NCBI GenBank assembly: GCA_018398765.1
Contig: JAHBMJ010000157.1
Coordinates: forward strand, 122,898-134,891
From: Chromera velia
Taxonomy: Eukaryota > Sar > Chromeraceae
DNA length: 11,994 nt
Direction of reading: 5' to 3'
Shown here: piece after piece, positions 1 through 7,717 of the stretch
Layout of the letters: each line of letters starts with the position of its first letter
How positions within the stretch are numbered: the first letter of the stretch is position 1
Notes under the pieces: model-generated
What the model saw: the letters and a program-made list of their open reading frames with translations, nothing else
Told to the model about the DNA's origin: nothing
The model's database searches: none
Program-made: the position numbers and the translations under genes

Positions 1-360
1 GGGTGAGTTCACCTGTATGACAGTCTCGCGCTTTCTTGGTCACACTTCAGTCTGTCATTGCCGAAACGAAACAACATGTCCCTGCAGTCTTGTGGCTCTT
101 TTTCCTTTTTCATGTGCACGTATGCATGCAAGCATGTTTATTCATTGGGAAAAGAGAAGAAAGTGGGTAGAAGGATAGAAAGAGAAATGATCCATCATTC
201 AGTCAGTCAGAGAGGAGAAGAGAGGTCAGATTCAGTCTGCTAGACAAAGGGTGAGGCGTCCCCCTCCCTACTTGCCGATGACTCTCGGTTTTGGTTGTGG
301 CAGATGTCTGTAATCCTTCTTCTTTTGTTCGGAGTGAGAGCATAGCGCTACGGCGCGTCG
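1..360. other. non-coding flank, no gene recognised
   Basis: No open frame with protein-like composition was found on either strand, and no RNA gene was recognised. The only notable short signal is GTGAGT at 3-8, a good match to a 5' splice site on the + strand. It could be the donor of an intron running to the acceptor near 2006, but the exon before it would lie outside the window. A diverged relative of the 18-bp motif found at 361-593 may be present at about 260-280 (cccctccctacttgccgatg). Confidence 0.5.
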
Positions 361-593
361 CCCTTCCTTCACTTTATGATTCTCTGAAGTCTCTCTCTCA
401 TGGACTCACCGAGAAATTCCATGTCATTCTGTTCGCGTGAAGGGAAAAACACAGCTAGTGAGAAGGGGCCCCTCCTTCACTTTGTCAATGTGTTTTGTAG
501 GGAATCACCCCTCCTTCACTTTATGCATTCCGATGCAATGCCATGATCTTTTTTGATCTCTTTTTTTTTCGAGCGCCCCTCCTTCACTTCACG
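361..593 (+). repeat. four copies of an 18-bp motif CCCCTCCTTCACTTTATG
   Basis: Near-identical copies start at 361 (CCCTTCCTTCACTTTATG), about 470 (CCCTCCTTCACTTTGTC), 508 (CCCCTCCTTCACTTTATG) and 576 (CCCCTCCTTCACTTCACG). The start-to-start spacings are unequal, about 109, 38 and 68 bp. All copies are in the same orientation and the sequence between them is unrelated. They are therefore dispersed short motifs, not a simple tandem satellite. Function is unknown; they could be protein-binding sites or remnants of a larger decayed repeat. Confidence 0.75.
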
Positions 594-892
594 AATAATG
601 TGGGACACAAGTGGAGTATGGGTGGAGGTCACATAGACAGTGTTACACACGGTGAGAGAAAGAAAGAATGAGAGAACTGAAACGAGCAAATGCATTCAAA
701 GAAAGAAGAGGGGAGAAGCCATTCAAGTAAGATATTCATTTTCATTGTGGTACTGCCAGGCCTGGTCTTTGCTGATGTACACAATGGGACAGAGAACGAG
801 AAGAAGTTCAGAAGAAAAAAAAAAAAAGAACGCGTGAGTAGGAAATAGGGGGGAACTAGAGGGGGGAAAGAAGAAAAGATGAAGCAAACGTC
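594..892. other. purine-rich non-coding stretch
   Basis: This stretch is rich in A and G on the + strand and includes an A run near 817-829. No gene is supported. The piece starting at about 747 (gtggtactgcc, then tgctgatg and gggacagag) resembles the block from 1794 to 1838 in the downstream array (gtggcactgcc, then gttgaccagacagag). The array may therefore once have extended leftwards into this stretch. Confidence 0.4.
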
Positions 893-1493
893 ATTCATTC
901 ATGCATTCATGCAGCTGTTCTTATTCATTTCTTTTCCGTTTCCCTTTGCCCCTTCCCTTCGAATCTCTGGCTCCTCTCCTGCTACCTCTCCTCAGTTACT
1001 GCTTGTTTCCTAGCTTGTTTCTTCTCGCACGTGCCTGCGTGTGCCTTCCCTCGCTGCTGACCAGACAGGGGGAGAGGCAAGACAGTCAGAACCGAGTGAT
1101 TTTCCTTCGTGTGTGTCTGTATGTGTATGTGTTCGTGTTTCCTCTGTTGACCGGACAGGGAAACAGATTGTAGTCTTCGAAAGTTGGTTGAGCAGATGGA
1201 GACGATAGTCGGGCCGGGAGAGAGAGTCGAGACACGAGCCCCACATGCACGGACAGTCTCTTCATGTATTTCCGCATTCATGTATTCGTGTGTTCATGCT
1301 TTCATTCATTCCGATTCATTCATTTCATTCCCGGTTCCCTTTTTGCCTTCCCTTGCCCCTTCCCTTTGAGTCTTCTCTTCTCTCTCCTTTGTGTTTCTTG
1401 TTGCCCGTGCCTGCACCTGCTTTCCGGGCCCGCACTGCTGACCAGACAGGGGGAAAAGTAGACCGGACAGGAGTGATGGACTTCCCTCTTTGT

Positions 1494-1522
1494 TCTTTCT
1501 CTGTTGACCAGACAGAGGAAGA
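1494..1522 (+). repeat. hairpin with 11-bp stem and TGACCAG loop
   Basis: The left arm 1494-1504 pairs with the right arm 1512-1522 over 11 positions, one of them a G-T pair. The loop, 1505-1511, is TGACCAG. This is the second hairpin of the second array unit. The loop and the inner stem CTGT/ACAG are shared with other members of the family. Confidence 0.65.
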
Positions 1523-1810
1523 GTCAGATCAGATGGTGAGGGAATGTTAAGCTGATGGAGAAGAGAGTAAAAAGGAGACTATAGACAAAAAGTTAAAAAC
1601 CAAACATAAATCATTCAATTTCATGAAATGCATCGACCCAGAGTTCCCCTTCCCTTCAAGTTTTTTCTCTTTCTTGTTCCTTGTTGTCTCCCATGATCTG
1701 TATTCCAGTCACTGTGTCATCTTCCTCTACTGACTAGGCAGAGAGAGAAATCACCGCAAACTGAACCAAACTCTCCTCTCTTTTTGCTTTACGGTGGCAC
1801 TGCCTGCTGC

Positions 1811-1839
1811 TCTCTCTCTGTTGACCAGACAGAGAGAGA
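1811..1839 (+). repeat. perfect 11-bp hairpin with TGACCAG loop
   Basis: TCTCTCTCTGT (1811-1821) pairs perfectly with ACAGAGAGAGA (1829-1839) around the loop TGACCAG (1822-1828). It is the most regular member of the six-site family. Less regular relatives have loops at 1058, 1148 (TGACCGG), 1439 and 1731 (TGACTAG), with interrupted stems. Retention of pairing while the arm sequence changes between copies suggests that the fold may matter, although the simple CT/GA composition makes some pairing likely by chance. Confidence 0.65.
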
Positions 1840-1942
1840 AACCTGTGAAACAGGCAGCAAGTGAAATCTCGTGATTGCTGAAGAGAATGGAAGAGACGAG
1901 AGAAAAAACTTGATCAACTCCCAAGCACGCCATCACTCATTA

Positions 1943-1969
1943 ATTCATTCATTCATTCATTCATTCATT
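1943..1969 (+). repeat. (ATTC)n microsatellite
   Basis: This is an uninterrupted run of ATTC/TTCA units, the most regular of the ATTC-rich tracts that open each unit of the surrounding array. Shorter versions lie near 893-910 and 1300-1330. Confidence 0.85.
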
Positions 1970-2006
1970 TATTCTATCCCAATCCCCTTTTCCCCTTTCC
2001 TTTCAG

Positions 2007-2196
2007 GCTTCTGCGCCAGAGCGCCTCGAGTGGTGGTTGTCGGAGTGGAGATCGTGTCTCTTCGTCGGAGACGGTCATGGACTCTTGAGTCTCCGTTCAC
2101 CTTCCTGCAGAACATGAAAGATGATGAACTCCGTGAAGTGTTCAGAAACGATTTCCTGATTGATTGGCACGCATGGCACCTTCAGGATCATGGACG
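2007..2196 (+). CDS. candidate internal exon of an unidentified host gene
   Basis: The segment is preceded by a pyrimidine tract ending TTTCAG (acceptor at 2005-2006) and followed by GTGAGT (2197-2202). Only one of the three + frames stays open through its 190 nt. That frame encodes a mixed peptide of about 63 residues, hydrophobic at first, then Arg-rich, then acidic and aromatic (for example DELREVFRNDFLIDW). This looks more like protein than anything to the left. The exon would begin in phase 1. An alternative acceptor, CTGCAG, lies inside at about 2104-2109. No family was recognised. The weakness is that the acceptor coincides with the pyrimidine block of the last array unit, and the segment could instead be 3' untranslated sequence of the retroelement on the other strand. 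Confidence 0.3.
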
Positions 2197-2221
2197 GTGA
2201 GTCACGCATATGTGTTGATGC

Positions 2222-2779
2222 TTAGATCAGAATGGGATCGAATGAGTGTGTGATGAGTGTGATGGGCGCGTGAGGGATCGTCGGCTTCGTCTGTTCCTTC
2301 ATGTGATCGCATGTTCGGTGTCCAGGTCTCTCCATTCCGACTCCTTCGCACCAAGTGCAGAAGCGGTCAGAGGTTTTTGCGACCTGGCAGTTTCGTTCGA
2401 ATGTGCCCTTGCACTTCGCCATCTCATCAGGGCAGTCTGTCGACTTGTGACCAATGCATCCACAAGATGCGCAGATGAGAGAGAGGTTCACCCCCCTGAT
2501 GGCTAAAGCGTTTGAGGGGACCAGGCACGAGTCTCGCTTCTTTCTATCGGGAAGAATAAATCTCTCCCCCTTGAACACTCTCCGCAGTTGCTTCTTCATG
2601 TGATCAACGTTCTGGAAGAACACATCCGTCTCTGCCTGCAGGTTTTCGTCCTGAAGGAGAGGTCGAAGGCGGAGATCAGGAATCGGTCGAGTTGCTGCTT
2701 CTCTGGCTGCAAAGTTCTCCTCATCTAGGAGATCGTACAGCTCGTGACTGCCCTTGGGCTTGGTCAGAGGGTCTGCCAA
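2222..2779 (-). CDS. end of RNase H plus C-terminal extension with CCHC zinc knuckle
   Basis: This 185-residue stretch lies in the same frame as the RNase H part but is separated from it by one TAA codon (2782-2780). Its first residues, ADPLTKP, are the conserved end of copia RNase H (usual form ADxLTK), whose Asp is the last catalytic residue. Copia Pol normally stops shortly after this motif. Here about 170 residues follow. They contain a canonical zinc knuckle C103-x2-C106-x4-H111-x4-C116 and a second Cys/His cluster at 141-157 (CTWC, then GHRTC). The second cluster resembles the Gag finger near 9040 in its C-x2-C-x-G-x-G pattern. A nucleic-acid-binding role is likely, by analogy with nucleocapsid. 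The first codon is TTG, which is unlikely to be a real start. Confidence 0.75.
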   Translation of the reverse strand: MADPLTKPKGSHELYDLLDEENFAAREAATRPIPDLRLRPLLQDENLQAETDVFFQNVDHMKKQLRRVFKGERFILPDRKKRDSCLVPSNALAIRGVNLSLICASCGCIGHKSTDCPDEMAKCKGTFERNCQVAKTSDRFCTWCEGVGMERPGHRTCDHMKEQTKPTIPHAPITLITHSFDPILI

Positions 2780-3601
2780 TTATCGCTGCGTGGCAACGTG
2801 GCAGAAAGCCACGTACCGTTCCTGCGTCTCTTGTCTGAGTGACTGCAGGGCGACTGTGGGAACCTTGATGTTATTCTCCTCTCGCAGCTGGACGATCTCT
2901 GGTCCCAGAGACTTCTGAGCAGGAGATGGATGTCTGTTCGCCATGAGAGAGCACAGGTCGTTTGAGTCCGACCAAATTGTGCGGGAGACCTGAATCCACA
3001 GGCGCTCAAGGAACGGAAGAATCTCGGACAGGTGATCGAGTCCTTCCGCAGACCCGAGGGCTTCTGCGGCAGTTGTTGATCGTGCAATTCGGTGTGGCTT
3101 GACAGATTTCCACCCGAGGGGACACCCTCTGATGAGCAGCACCCAGCCGATCTGTGCCTCTGGATGTTCGGGCGTACCGAAGGAGGCATCTGTATGGGTC
3201 TCGGCGTGTAGAGGAAGGGACCTTGGGCACTGAGGGATGACAAGACCCCTGTGTGCTGTTGCCTTTGTGAAGGCGGTCAGCCGCTTGAGAGCATTGTGCG
3301 CTTTTTCTGTCGGAGCGGCGTTCCACTGTGAGCAGGTAGAGGTCCCCAGAGCAATGTCTGGTCTCGTGGCACCTGCCAGGTAGTTGAGTTGTCCCAATTC
3401 CTCCTGGTACTTCTTCAGTCGAGTTTCGGGGAGCAGACGACTCTCGTCTGCACTTCGTTTGAGGCTCTCAGGCACCGGCAGGACGGGTGCAGAGATGTTG
3501 TGGTCTGGGAGGCTCTGGACGTATCCCTCCTTGTTGCAGAAGGTGTACGGTTTCCCCTCGTGATCGTACTTCAACTCGTACTCGATTCCGACGAAGCAGA
3601 A
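2780..3601 (-). CDS. copia-type RT connection and RNase H domain
   Basis: It continues RT after a +1 frame change at the CCCC run 3605-3602. It begins with FVGIEYEL, matching the LGIEI block that follows the copia RT palm. Next come a YQEELGQLNYLAGATRPDIA block (the copia YRxLVGxLxYLxxTRPDI motif) and RNase H. Counting from the TTG at 3574, the catalytic residues are Asp129 (HTDASFG), Glu171 (TTAAEAL) and Asp203 (WSDSND). The last Asp lies beyond the in-frame TAA at 2782-2780. RNase H removes the RNA strand after first-strand synthesis. The domain is complete in motif order, but it is cut by the stop before its final helix and Asp. Confidence 0.88.
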   Translation of the reverse strand, partial: FCFVGIEYELKYDHEGKPYTFCNKEGYVQSLPDHNISAPVLPVPESLKRSADESRLLPETRLKKYQEELGQLNYLAGATRPDIALGTSTCSQWNAAPTEKAHNALKRLTAFTKATAHRGLVIPQCPRSLPLHAETHTDASFGTPEHPEAQIGWVLLIRGCPLGWKSVKPHRIARSTTAAEALGSAEGLDHLSEILPFLERLWIQVSRTIWSDSNDLCSLMANRHPSPAQKSLGPEIVQLREENNIKVPTVALQSLRQETQERYVAFCHVATQR

Positions 3602-4562
3602 GGGGTTTGTTCTCCTTACACTTGATCACCTCCTGAATTTCCTTCAGGTAGGGCTCTGCAGGCCCTGAGAGACTTGCGATGAGGAGATCGTCCACGTAGA
3701 CGGCCATGAGAGCCAGAGGAGTACCATCCTCTGAGAGCTTCCACCAAATGCCATGTAGGCCTGACAGCTCCCATCCGAGATGTGGGAGCTTCGTCTGAAG
3801 GTGCTTTTCGAAGCATAGAGGAGCCTCTCTGAGACCGTACATCGCCTTCAGGAGCCTCCAGAGCCATTGACCATAGTCGGGATGCTTGCGTGAAGGTCGA
3901 ATGTATACTGGAGTGTCTCCGAGGAGGAGACTCTGCAGGAAGGCGTTGTCAACGTCCGTGCCTCGAATCCAGCTTTCTTCGAAGCCCTCTGTTGAGATCG
4001 ATGCCATCAACATGAGGCGGATGTTCTCTGCGGGACACGTCTCTGTCGAGACTTCAAGCCCTTTGCGGGGATCCTTGTCTCCCCGAATGCACCAACGGGA
4101 CTTGAATTCTCGCTCCCCCTCATCGTTCAGCTTGAGGGTGTCGACCCACAGTGTCTGAAGGATGATCGCCTCTGCACTGTTCACTTCGTTGATATTAGTC
4201 TTGTCGAAGACCTCGAAGTTGTCGAATTTGTTGAGCTCTTTTTGTCTTGCCTCTCTCACTCCTTTCCACCCTTCTTCGTTCAAGTCGTTGTACTTCACAG
4301 GCATGTGTGTGGCTCCTACTGCTGTCAGCAGGATTTCGGAGATCTCGTGTTCAGCCGGACATACCGCTGCGAGAGCACAGAAGAGGGAAACGTTGCTCGG
4401 CTCGGGAGCGAGCACAGACTGGTGATGGGAGCCAGATGAGTTGTCGAAAGAATTATGAGAGAGAATGTCGTCGGCGACTGAGGTGGAACGTGTGGAGGAA
4501 ACCACCTTTGCGTCCTTGACGGTCAGATTGGGTTCAGCTTGAGGTCTGACCGTAGCCAGCTT
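3602..4562 (-). CDS. Ty1/copia reverse transcriptase
   Basis: This is the RNA-dependent DNA polymerase of the element. Counting from the GTG at 4505, a leader precedes WVDTLKLNDEG (about 120-130) and KSRWCIRGDKDP (135-146), which correspond to the fingers block WVFKxKxDxxG...KARLVAKG. TDVDNAFLQ (183-191) carries the first catalytic Asp184. MYGLREAP (222-229) is the copia SLYGLKQAP motif, and YVDD (270-273) supplies the two remaining Asp. The frame opens after a TGA at 4565-4563 and overlaps the end of the integrase frame by about 40 nt. It was probably entered from integrase by a -1 change. True RT sequence ends at Pro301. Beyond it, the frame as read to 3468 is out of phase, and the RNase H frame takes over. 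Confidence 0.93.
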
Positions 4563-7500
4563 TCAGTTGCCTGCAGCTGAGGCAGGTCTTTCATTGTGTC
4601 TCTGTTTCCGATCGTCTTTGCAGGGCCTCTTCCAACCGCTCGATAGATTTCTCGTTGACTCTTTTGTGTGAGCCTTCGACGGCTGTCGAGGGTAAGTGAA
4701 GAGGCTCGAAGAGCGTGTGTAGGGAAGCGTTGAAGTTGTGGACTCTCTGACAGGTGTGGGCGCAGTGTGCATCTCACTGTCCCTTCTGGTCGAAGAAACT
4801 GTGGTGAGAAGACTCGGTTTCCCAGCTCTTTGTGTCCATATATTCCCCAGACATGCACGAGTCGGCTGTCTTGGCTCAGGTCGGCCATTGTCTCTCCGAG
4901 AACATAGCATTCCTTCTCCTCATCCAGCCACAGAGAGAATGAGTGTTTCTCTGGGCGAAAGAGATCGGGGGGAGAGGCTTCCGACCAGAAGCAAGTCGGA
5001 GTGTGCAACCGTGGCTGCTCCGGTTTTCGGTAGACTGTTGGGCCCTGCCTAGGGCCAGCTGAGAGGAGGAAGATATTCTCATCATCAAAGAAGTCTGGAG
5101 AGGGCCGATCGTCCGACTCCGTGTCAAGCACAGAGACAGGTGGATTTCCTTCAAAGGGCCCTGGTTGTTCATGTCTCGAATGACCCTGAGGTCGCTTTCC
5201 TTGGGGTCTGTCACTGCCCGTAGCCTTTTCTGACTCCCTCTCCACATCTCCTGCTTGTGCCTGACTGAAGTAAGAGGACCTGCCAAAGAGTTCTTCCAGG
5301 CATTGTTGCAGAGATTCGCCTCCTGTGTCGGACTCCCCCCCTTCTGTTCTGCGTGAGGACTGTGGGGGCCGTAGCGCTGTGTTGTCAACCACCAAGGGGG
5401 GCCTCCGAGTGATCAGAGGTTTTTCAGCGGGAGGTATCGGATTTGCTGGAACAGGGAGGAAACACGATGAGTGGGCCAGGTGTTGTTGGGATGAGAGCCG
5501 TTGCCCTGATTCTGAGATGGGAGTCACGTAGATGAGGAATTTCGAGTGAGGGACTATCTCAGACACCTCAAACAGTCGCCACTTGAGCTCGGGACTTCTG
5601 AATCTCTTGCGAGGGTTCTTCCAGAAGACTCTGTCTCCGATTTGCAGGTCATACGGAGACACTGCTTTCGGTCCTTGACGCCTGAAGTCATCCAGCAGGC
5701 ACTCAAGTGAGGCTGGAAGGAGACGATGGTGGGTGAGTCGCTCGTAAGCAGACTTCTTGTCATGACTCATCGAGGGCAGCATGTTCAGCAGCGAAGCACA
5801 TCGTGCAATGACCTGACGCCATTCTTCAGGGGGAAGATCTGCATCAAGGAGAGCAGCATCTGTGAGTCGCTTGAACGGTGCGTGACGGCCTTCGATCAAG
5901 CCGTGGCTTTGCGGCTGTCCTGTGGGAGTGAAGACCTGACGTACACATCCGAGTTCCTTCAGTTTTGCGCTGAAGGTCTTCTTAAATTCAGACCCATGGT
6001 CTGTCTTGATGTATCCTCGGAAGGAGAGAGGCACTCCAAACGTCTTGATCCACGTGTCGTTGAACGCATTCCAGGCGGACTCAGATGAGCCATCAGGCAG
6101 CTCTGCCCAGAGGAACCAGCTGGTCGCCTCACACATCATGGTCAGTATCCAGGTTCCAACAAGATAGATGCAGTCGACTCCCACTGACTGAAAAGGTTTC
6201 TCTGAGCGCATGTGCTTGCCTCTCTGCCCTCTTTTGCGGGGAGCCAGTCCGTGGACCTCAATACACGTTCTGCATTCTGCCCGCACTTTCAGACACAGTG
6301 CGCGAAGTCGTGGAGATCGGATGTATGGAGAGACCAGAGTGTGCAGTGCCTTTCCCCCAAAGTGCCCGATTTCTCCATGCAGGTACTGGAGAAATTCCCA
6401 GGTAAATTCGTCTGAGACCTGACGGGGAAGAGGAAGTTGAACTCCTGCTGGAGGAAGCTCAAAGAAGGAGTCCTCACTCCCGAAAGATTCGAGTTCGTCC
6501 TCCACTCCAGGAATGAGAGGATCGTGCATGTACTGCATCTCTTGGATCTCGGTGGTGTTCAGGTCAGTCGAAGGTCCGGCTGCGGACTGCCTCTCTTGCG
6601 GTTGTTTACGAGAGCTTGCATGGCTGTGTGTGATTCGTGAACCCTGCCTGTTCACTTCTTCCGCTCTCTGTTTGACATGGAAAAGATCTCTCGCCCCCGT
6701 GGAGAGTCCTGCTACAGTTTGCCCCAGTGTTTCCACGAGTCCATCCAGGCATCCTGCAGTCAGGTGAGAGCTCTCTGTGTTCGACTCCATGGAGACAGAG
6801 CTCATAGTGGACATCAGACAGCAGTGTCTGGGAGTCGAAAGATCCTCCATGCATCCTTGTAGGAGTGCGCACACCGCACCATCCATGTCCGTAGCCTTCT
6901 GCTCTGCAAACTCTTCGCTCCCCCCTACGAGGTGCAGGACGGTGTGAGAGTCGTTGTCCGATATGGAGTCGGAAGGATCGGCGTCGTGAGCGGAGAGGTC
7001 AGTCTCAATGTTGTATGCCGTTGTTGGTGATGGTCGAGTGTCATGGCCGATGCCCTCGACAGTCTCGGTGTTCGTTCGTTGCTGTTCTCTCTCCTGCTGG
7101 AGTTTGTTGAACACCAGCTGTTGTACATGTCGGGAGGAGAAAGACCAGCGAGACTCCAGGAGTGTGGCCACCCGAGAGTCCGTGAAATTGCCTTTGACGT
7201 CCCCAGCTCTCATGTGCTGATCTTCTGTGCGTCTCTCAGACTTCAGTTTGATGCCCGTGGCATTTGAGAGATCATTGCAAGTAGACGCGTGCATGCACAC
7301 CTCACCTTCTTGTGTCTGTTTCAATGCAGCAAGAGCAGAGACTTTGTTTTGCCCGTGGGCATCGAGAAGCAGTTCAAACGATCTGTCAAAAATATTCAGT
7401 CGGGGGGGCGGAAGAGGAGATGGGTCTGTCTTCATTGTGGACCTCGTGAGTCCCTCACTTCTCTTCTGACCTTTGCTCTTTTTGGGGGGCATCGTGTGCC

Positions 7501-7717
7501 CTTCGGTACCTCTTGACGCACTCACTCTCTCCATCTGGTGCCCTCTGTGGCTTTTGTGTTGTGCTGGAGAGAGTTTCGTGTCTGAGGTCACTGAGACGAG
7601 CTGGTCGACTGCCCCTGCTTTCCCCCTACCTCCTCGGTGTTGACCGTGCTCCGGGGCTCGGGAGCCGTCCGAGAGGAGGGGTGGGGAAAAAGCGAGTGCG
7701 TAGGGGTGGAGGCACAC
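4523..7717 (-). CDS. copia-type integrase with very long N- and C-terminal linkers
   Basis: Integrase joins the element's cDNA to host DNA. In this 1064-residue frame the zinc-binding site is H447-x4-H452-x29-C482-x2-C485. The catalytic core has Asp515 (VGVD), Asp573 (KTDHGSEF) and Glu609 (GLIEGR), with exactly 35 residues between the last two. After the core, a GDRVFWK block (694-700) probably belongs to the C-terminal small-barrel region. Residues 1 to about 435 are mostly polar, Ser/Glu/Gln-rich linker, and about 745-1064 are again low-complexity, Pro/Ser-rich sequence. Both linkers are far longer than in ordinary copia elements. The first 30 or so residues, from a GTG at 7717, overlap the protease frame and are probably not translated. 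Entry by a -1 shift at 7624-7618 is more likely. It ends with TGA at 4525-4523. Confidence 0.92.
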   Translation of the reverse strand: MCLHPYALAFSPPLLSDGSRAPEHGQHRGGRGKAGAVDQLVSVTSDTKLSPAQHKSHRGHQMERVSASRGTEGHTMPPKKSKGQKRSEGLTRSTMKTDPSPLPPPRLNIFDRSFELLLDAHGQNKVSALAALKQTQEGEVCMHASTCNDLSNATGIKLKSERRTEDQHMRAGDVKGNFTDSRVATLLESRWSFSSRHVQQLVFNKLQQEREQQRTNTETVEGIGHDTRPSPTTAYNIETDLSAHDADPSDSISDNDSHTVLHLVGGSEEFAEQKATDMDGAVCALLQGCMEDLSTPRHCCLMSTMSSVSMESNTESSHLTAGCLDGLVETLGQTVAGLSTGARDLFHVKQRAEEVNRQGSRITHSHASSRKQPQERQSAAGPSTDLNTTEIQEMQYMHDPLIPGVEDELESFGSEDSFFELPPAGVQLPLPRQVSDEFTWEFLQYLHGEIGHFGGKALHTLVSPYIRSPRLRALCLKVRAECRTCIEVHGLAPRKRGQRGKHMRSEKPFQSVGVDCIYLVGTWILTMMCEATSWFLWAELPDGSSESAWNAFNDTWIKTFGVPLSFRGYIKTDHGSEFKKTFSAKLKELGCVRQVFTPTGQPQSHGLIEGRHAPFKRLTDAALLDADLPPEEWRQVIARCASLLNMLPSMSHDKKSAYERLTHHRLLPASLECLLDDFRRQGPKAVSPYDLQIGDRVFWKNPRKRFRSPELKWRLFEVSEIVPHSKFLIYVTPISESGQRLSSQQHLAHSSCFLPVPANPIPPAEKPLITRRPPLVVDNTALRPPQSSRRTEGGESDTGGESLQQCLEELFGRSSYFSQAQAGDVERESEKATGSDRPQGKRPQGHSRHEQPGPFEGNPPVSVLDTESDDRPSPDFFDDENIFLLSAGPRQGPTVYRKPEQPRLHTPTCFWSEASPPDLFRPEKHSFSLWLDEEKECYVLGETMADLSQDSRLVHVWGIYGHKELGNRVFSPQFLRPEGTVRCTLRPHLSESPQLQRFPTHALRASSLTLDSRRRLTQKSQREIYRAVGRGPAKTIGNRDTMKDLPQLQATESWLRSDLKLNPI

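Larger units (their letters stand above)
893..2006 (+). repeat. degenerate tandem array, about three and a half units of 290-380 bp
   Basis: The same order of blocks recurs. First comes an ATTC-rich tract (from about 893, 1270, 1611 and 1938). Then comes a pyrimidine tract containing CCCTTCCCTT-like sequence (about 940, 1350, 1645, 1990). Then come two TGACCAG-type hairpin sites, and finally a purine block around GATGGAGA/GAATGGAAGAG (about 1195, 1553, 1887). The hairpin loops are at 1058, 1148, 1439, 1505, 1731 and 1822, so first-site spacing is 381 then 292 and second-site spacing is 357 then 317. The last unit is partial and ends in the pyrimidine tract at 2006. Divergence between units is high, suggesting an old array. 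It does not look coding. Confidence 0.7.

Noticed and set aside
361-593. CRISPR-like array
   Set aside because: The repeats are unevenly spaced, only four in number and imperfect, and the surroundings are eukaryotic.
901-1550. Overlapping + strand open frames rich in Phe, Leu, Ser and Pro
   Set aside because: They are translations of the pyrimidine-rich repeat array in several frames, with no start context or protein-like composition.
2764-3326. Alternate-frame proteins of 159 and 106 residues opposite or within RNase H
   Set aside because: The RNase H motifs in the main frame account for this region, and the alternates contain none.
4876-5388. 170-residue - strand frame inside the integrase C-terminal linker
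   Set aside because: The integrase frame is continuous here and this alternate frame shows no family motif.
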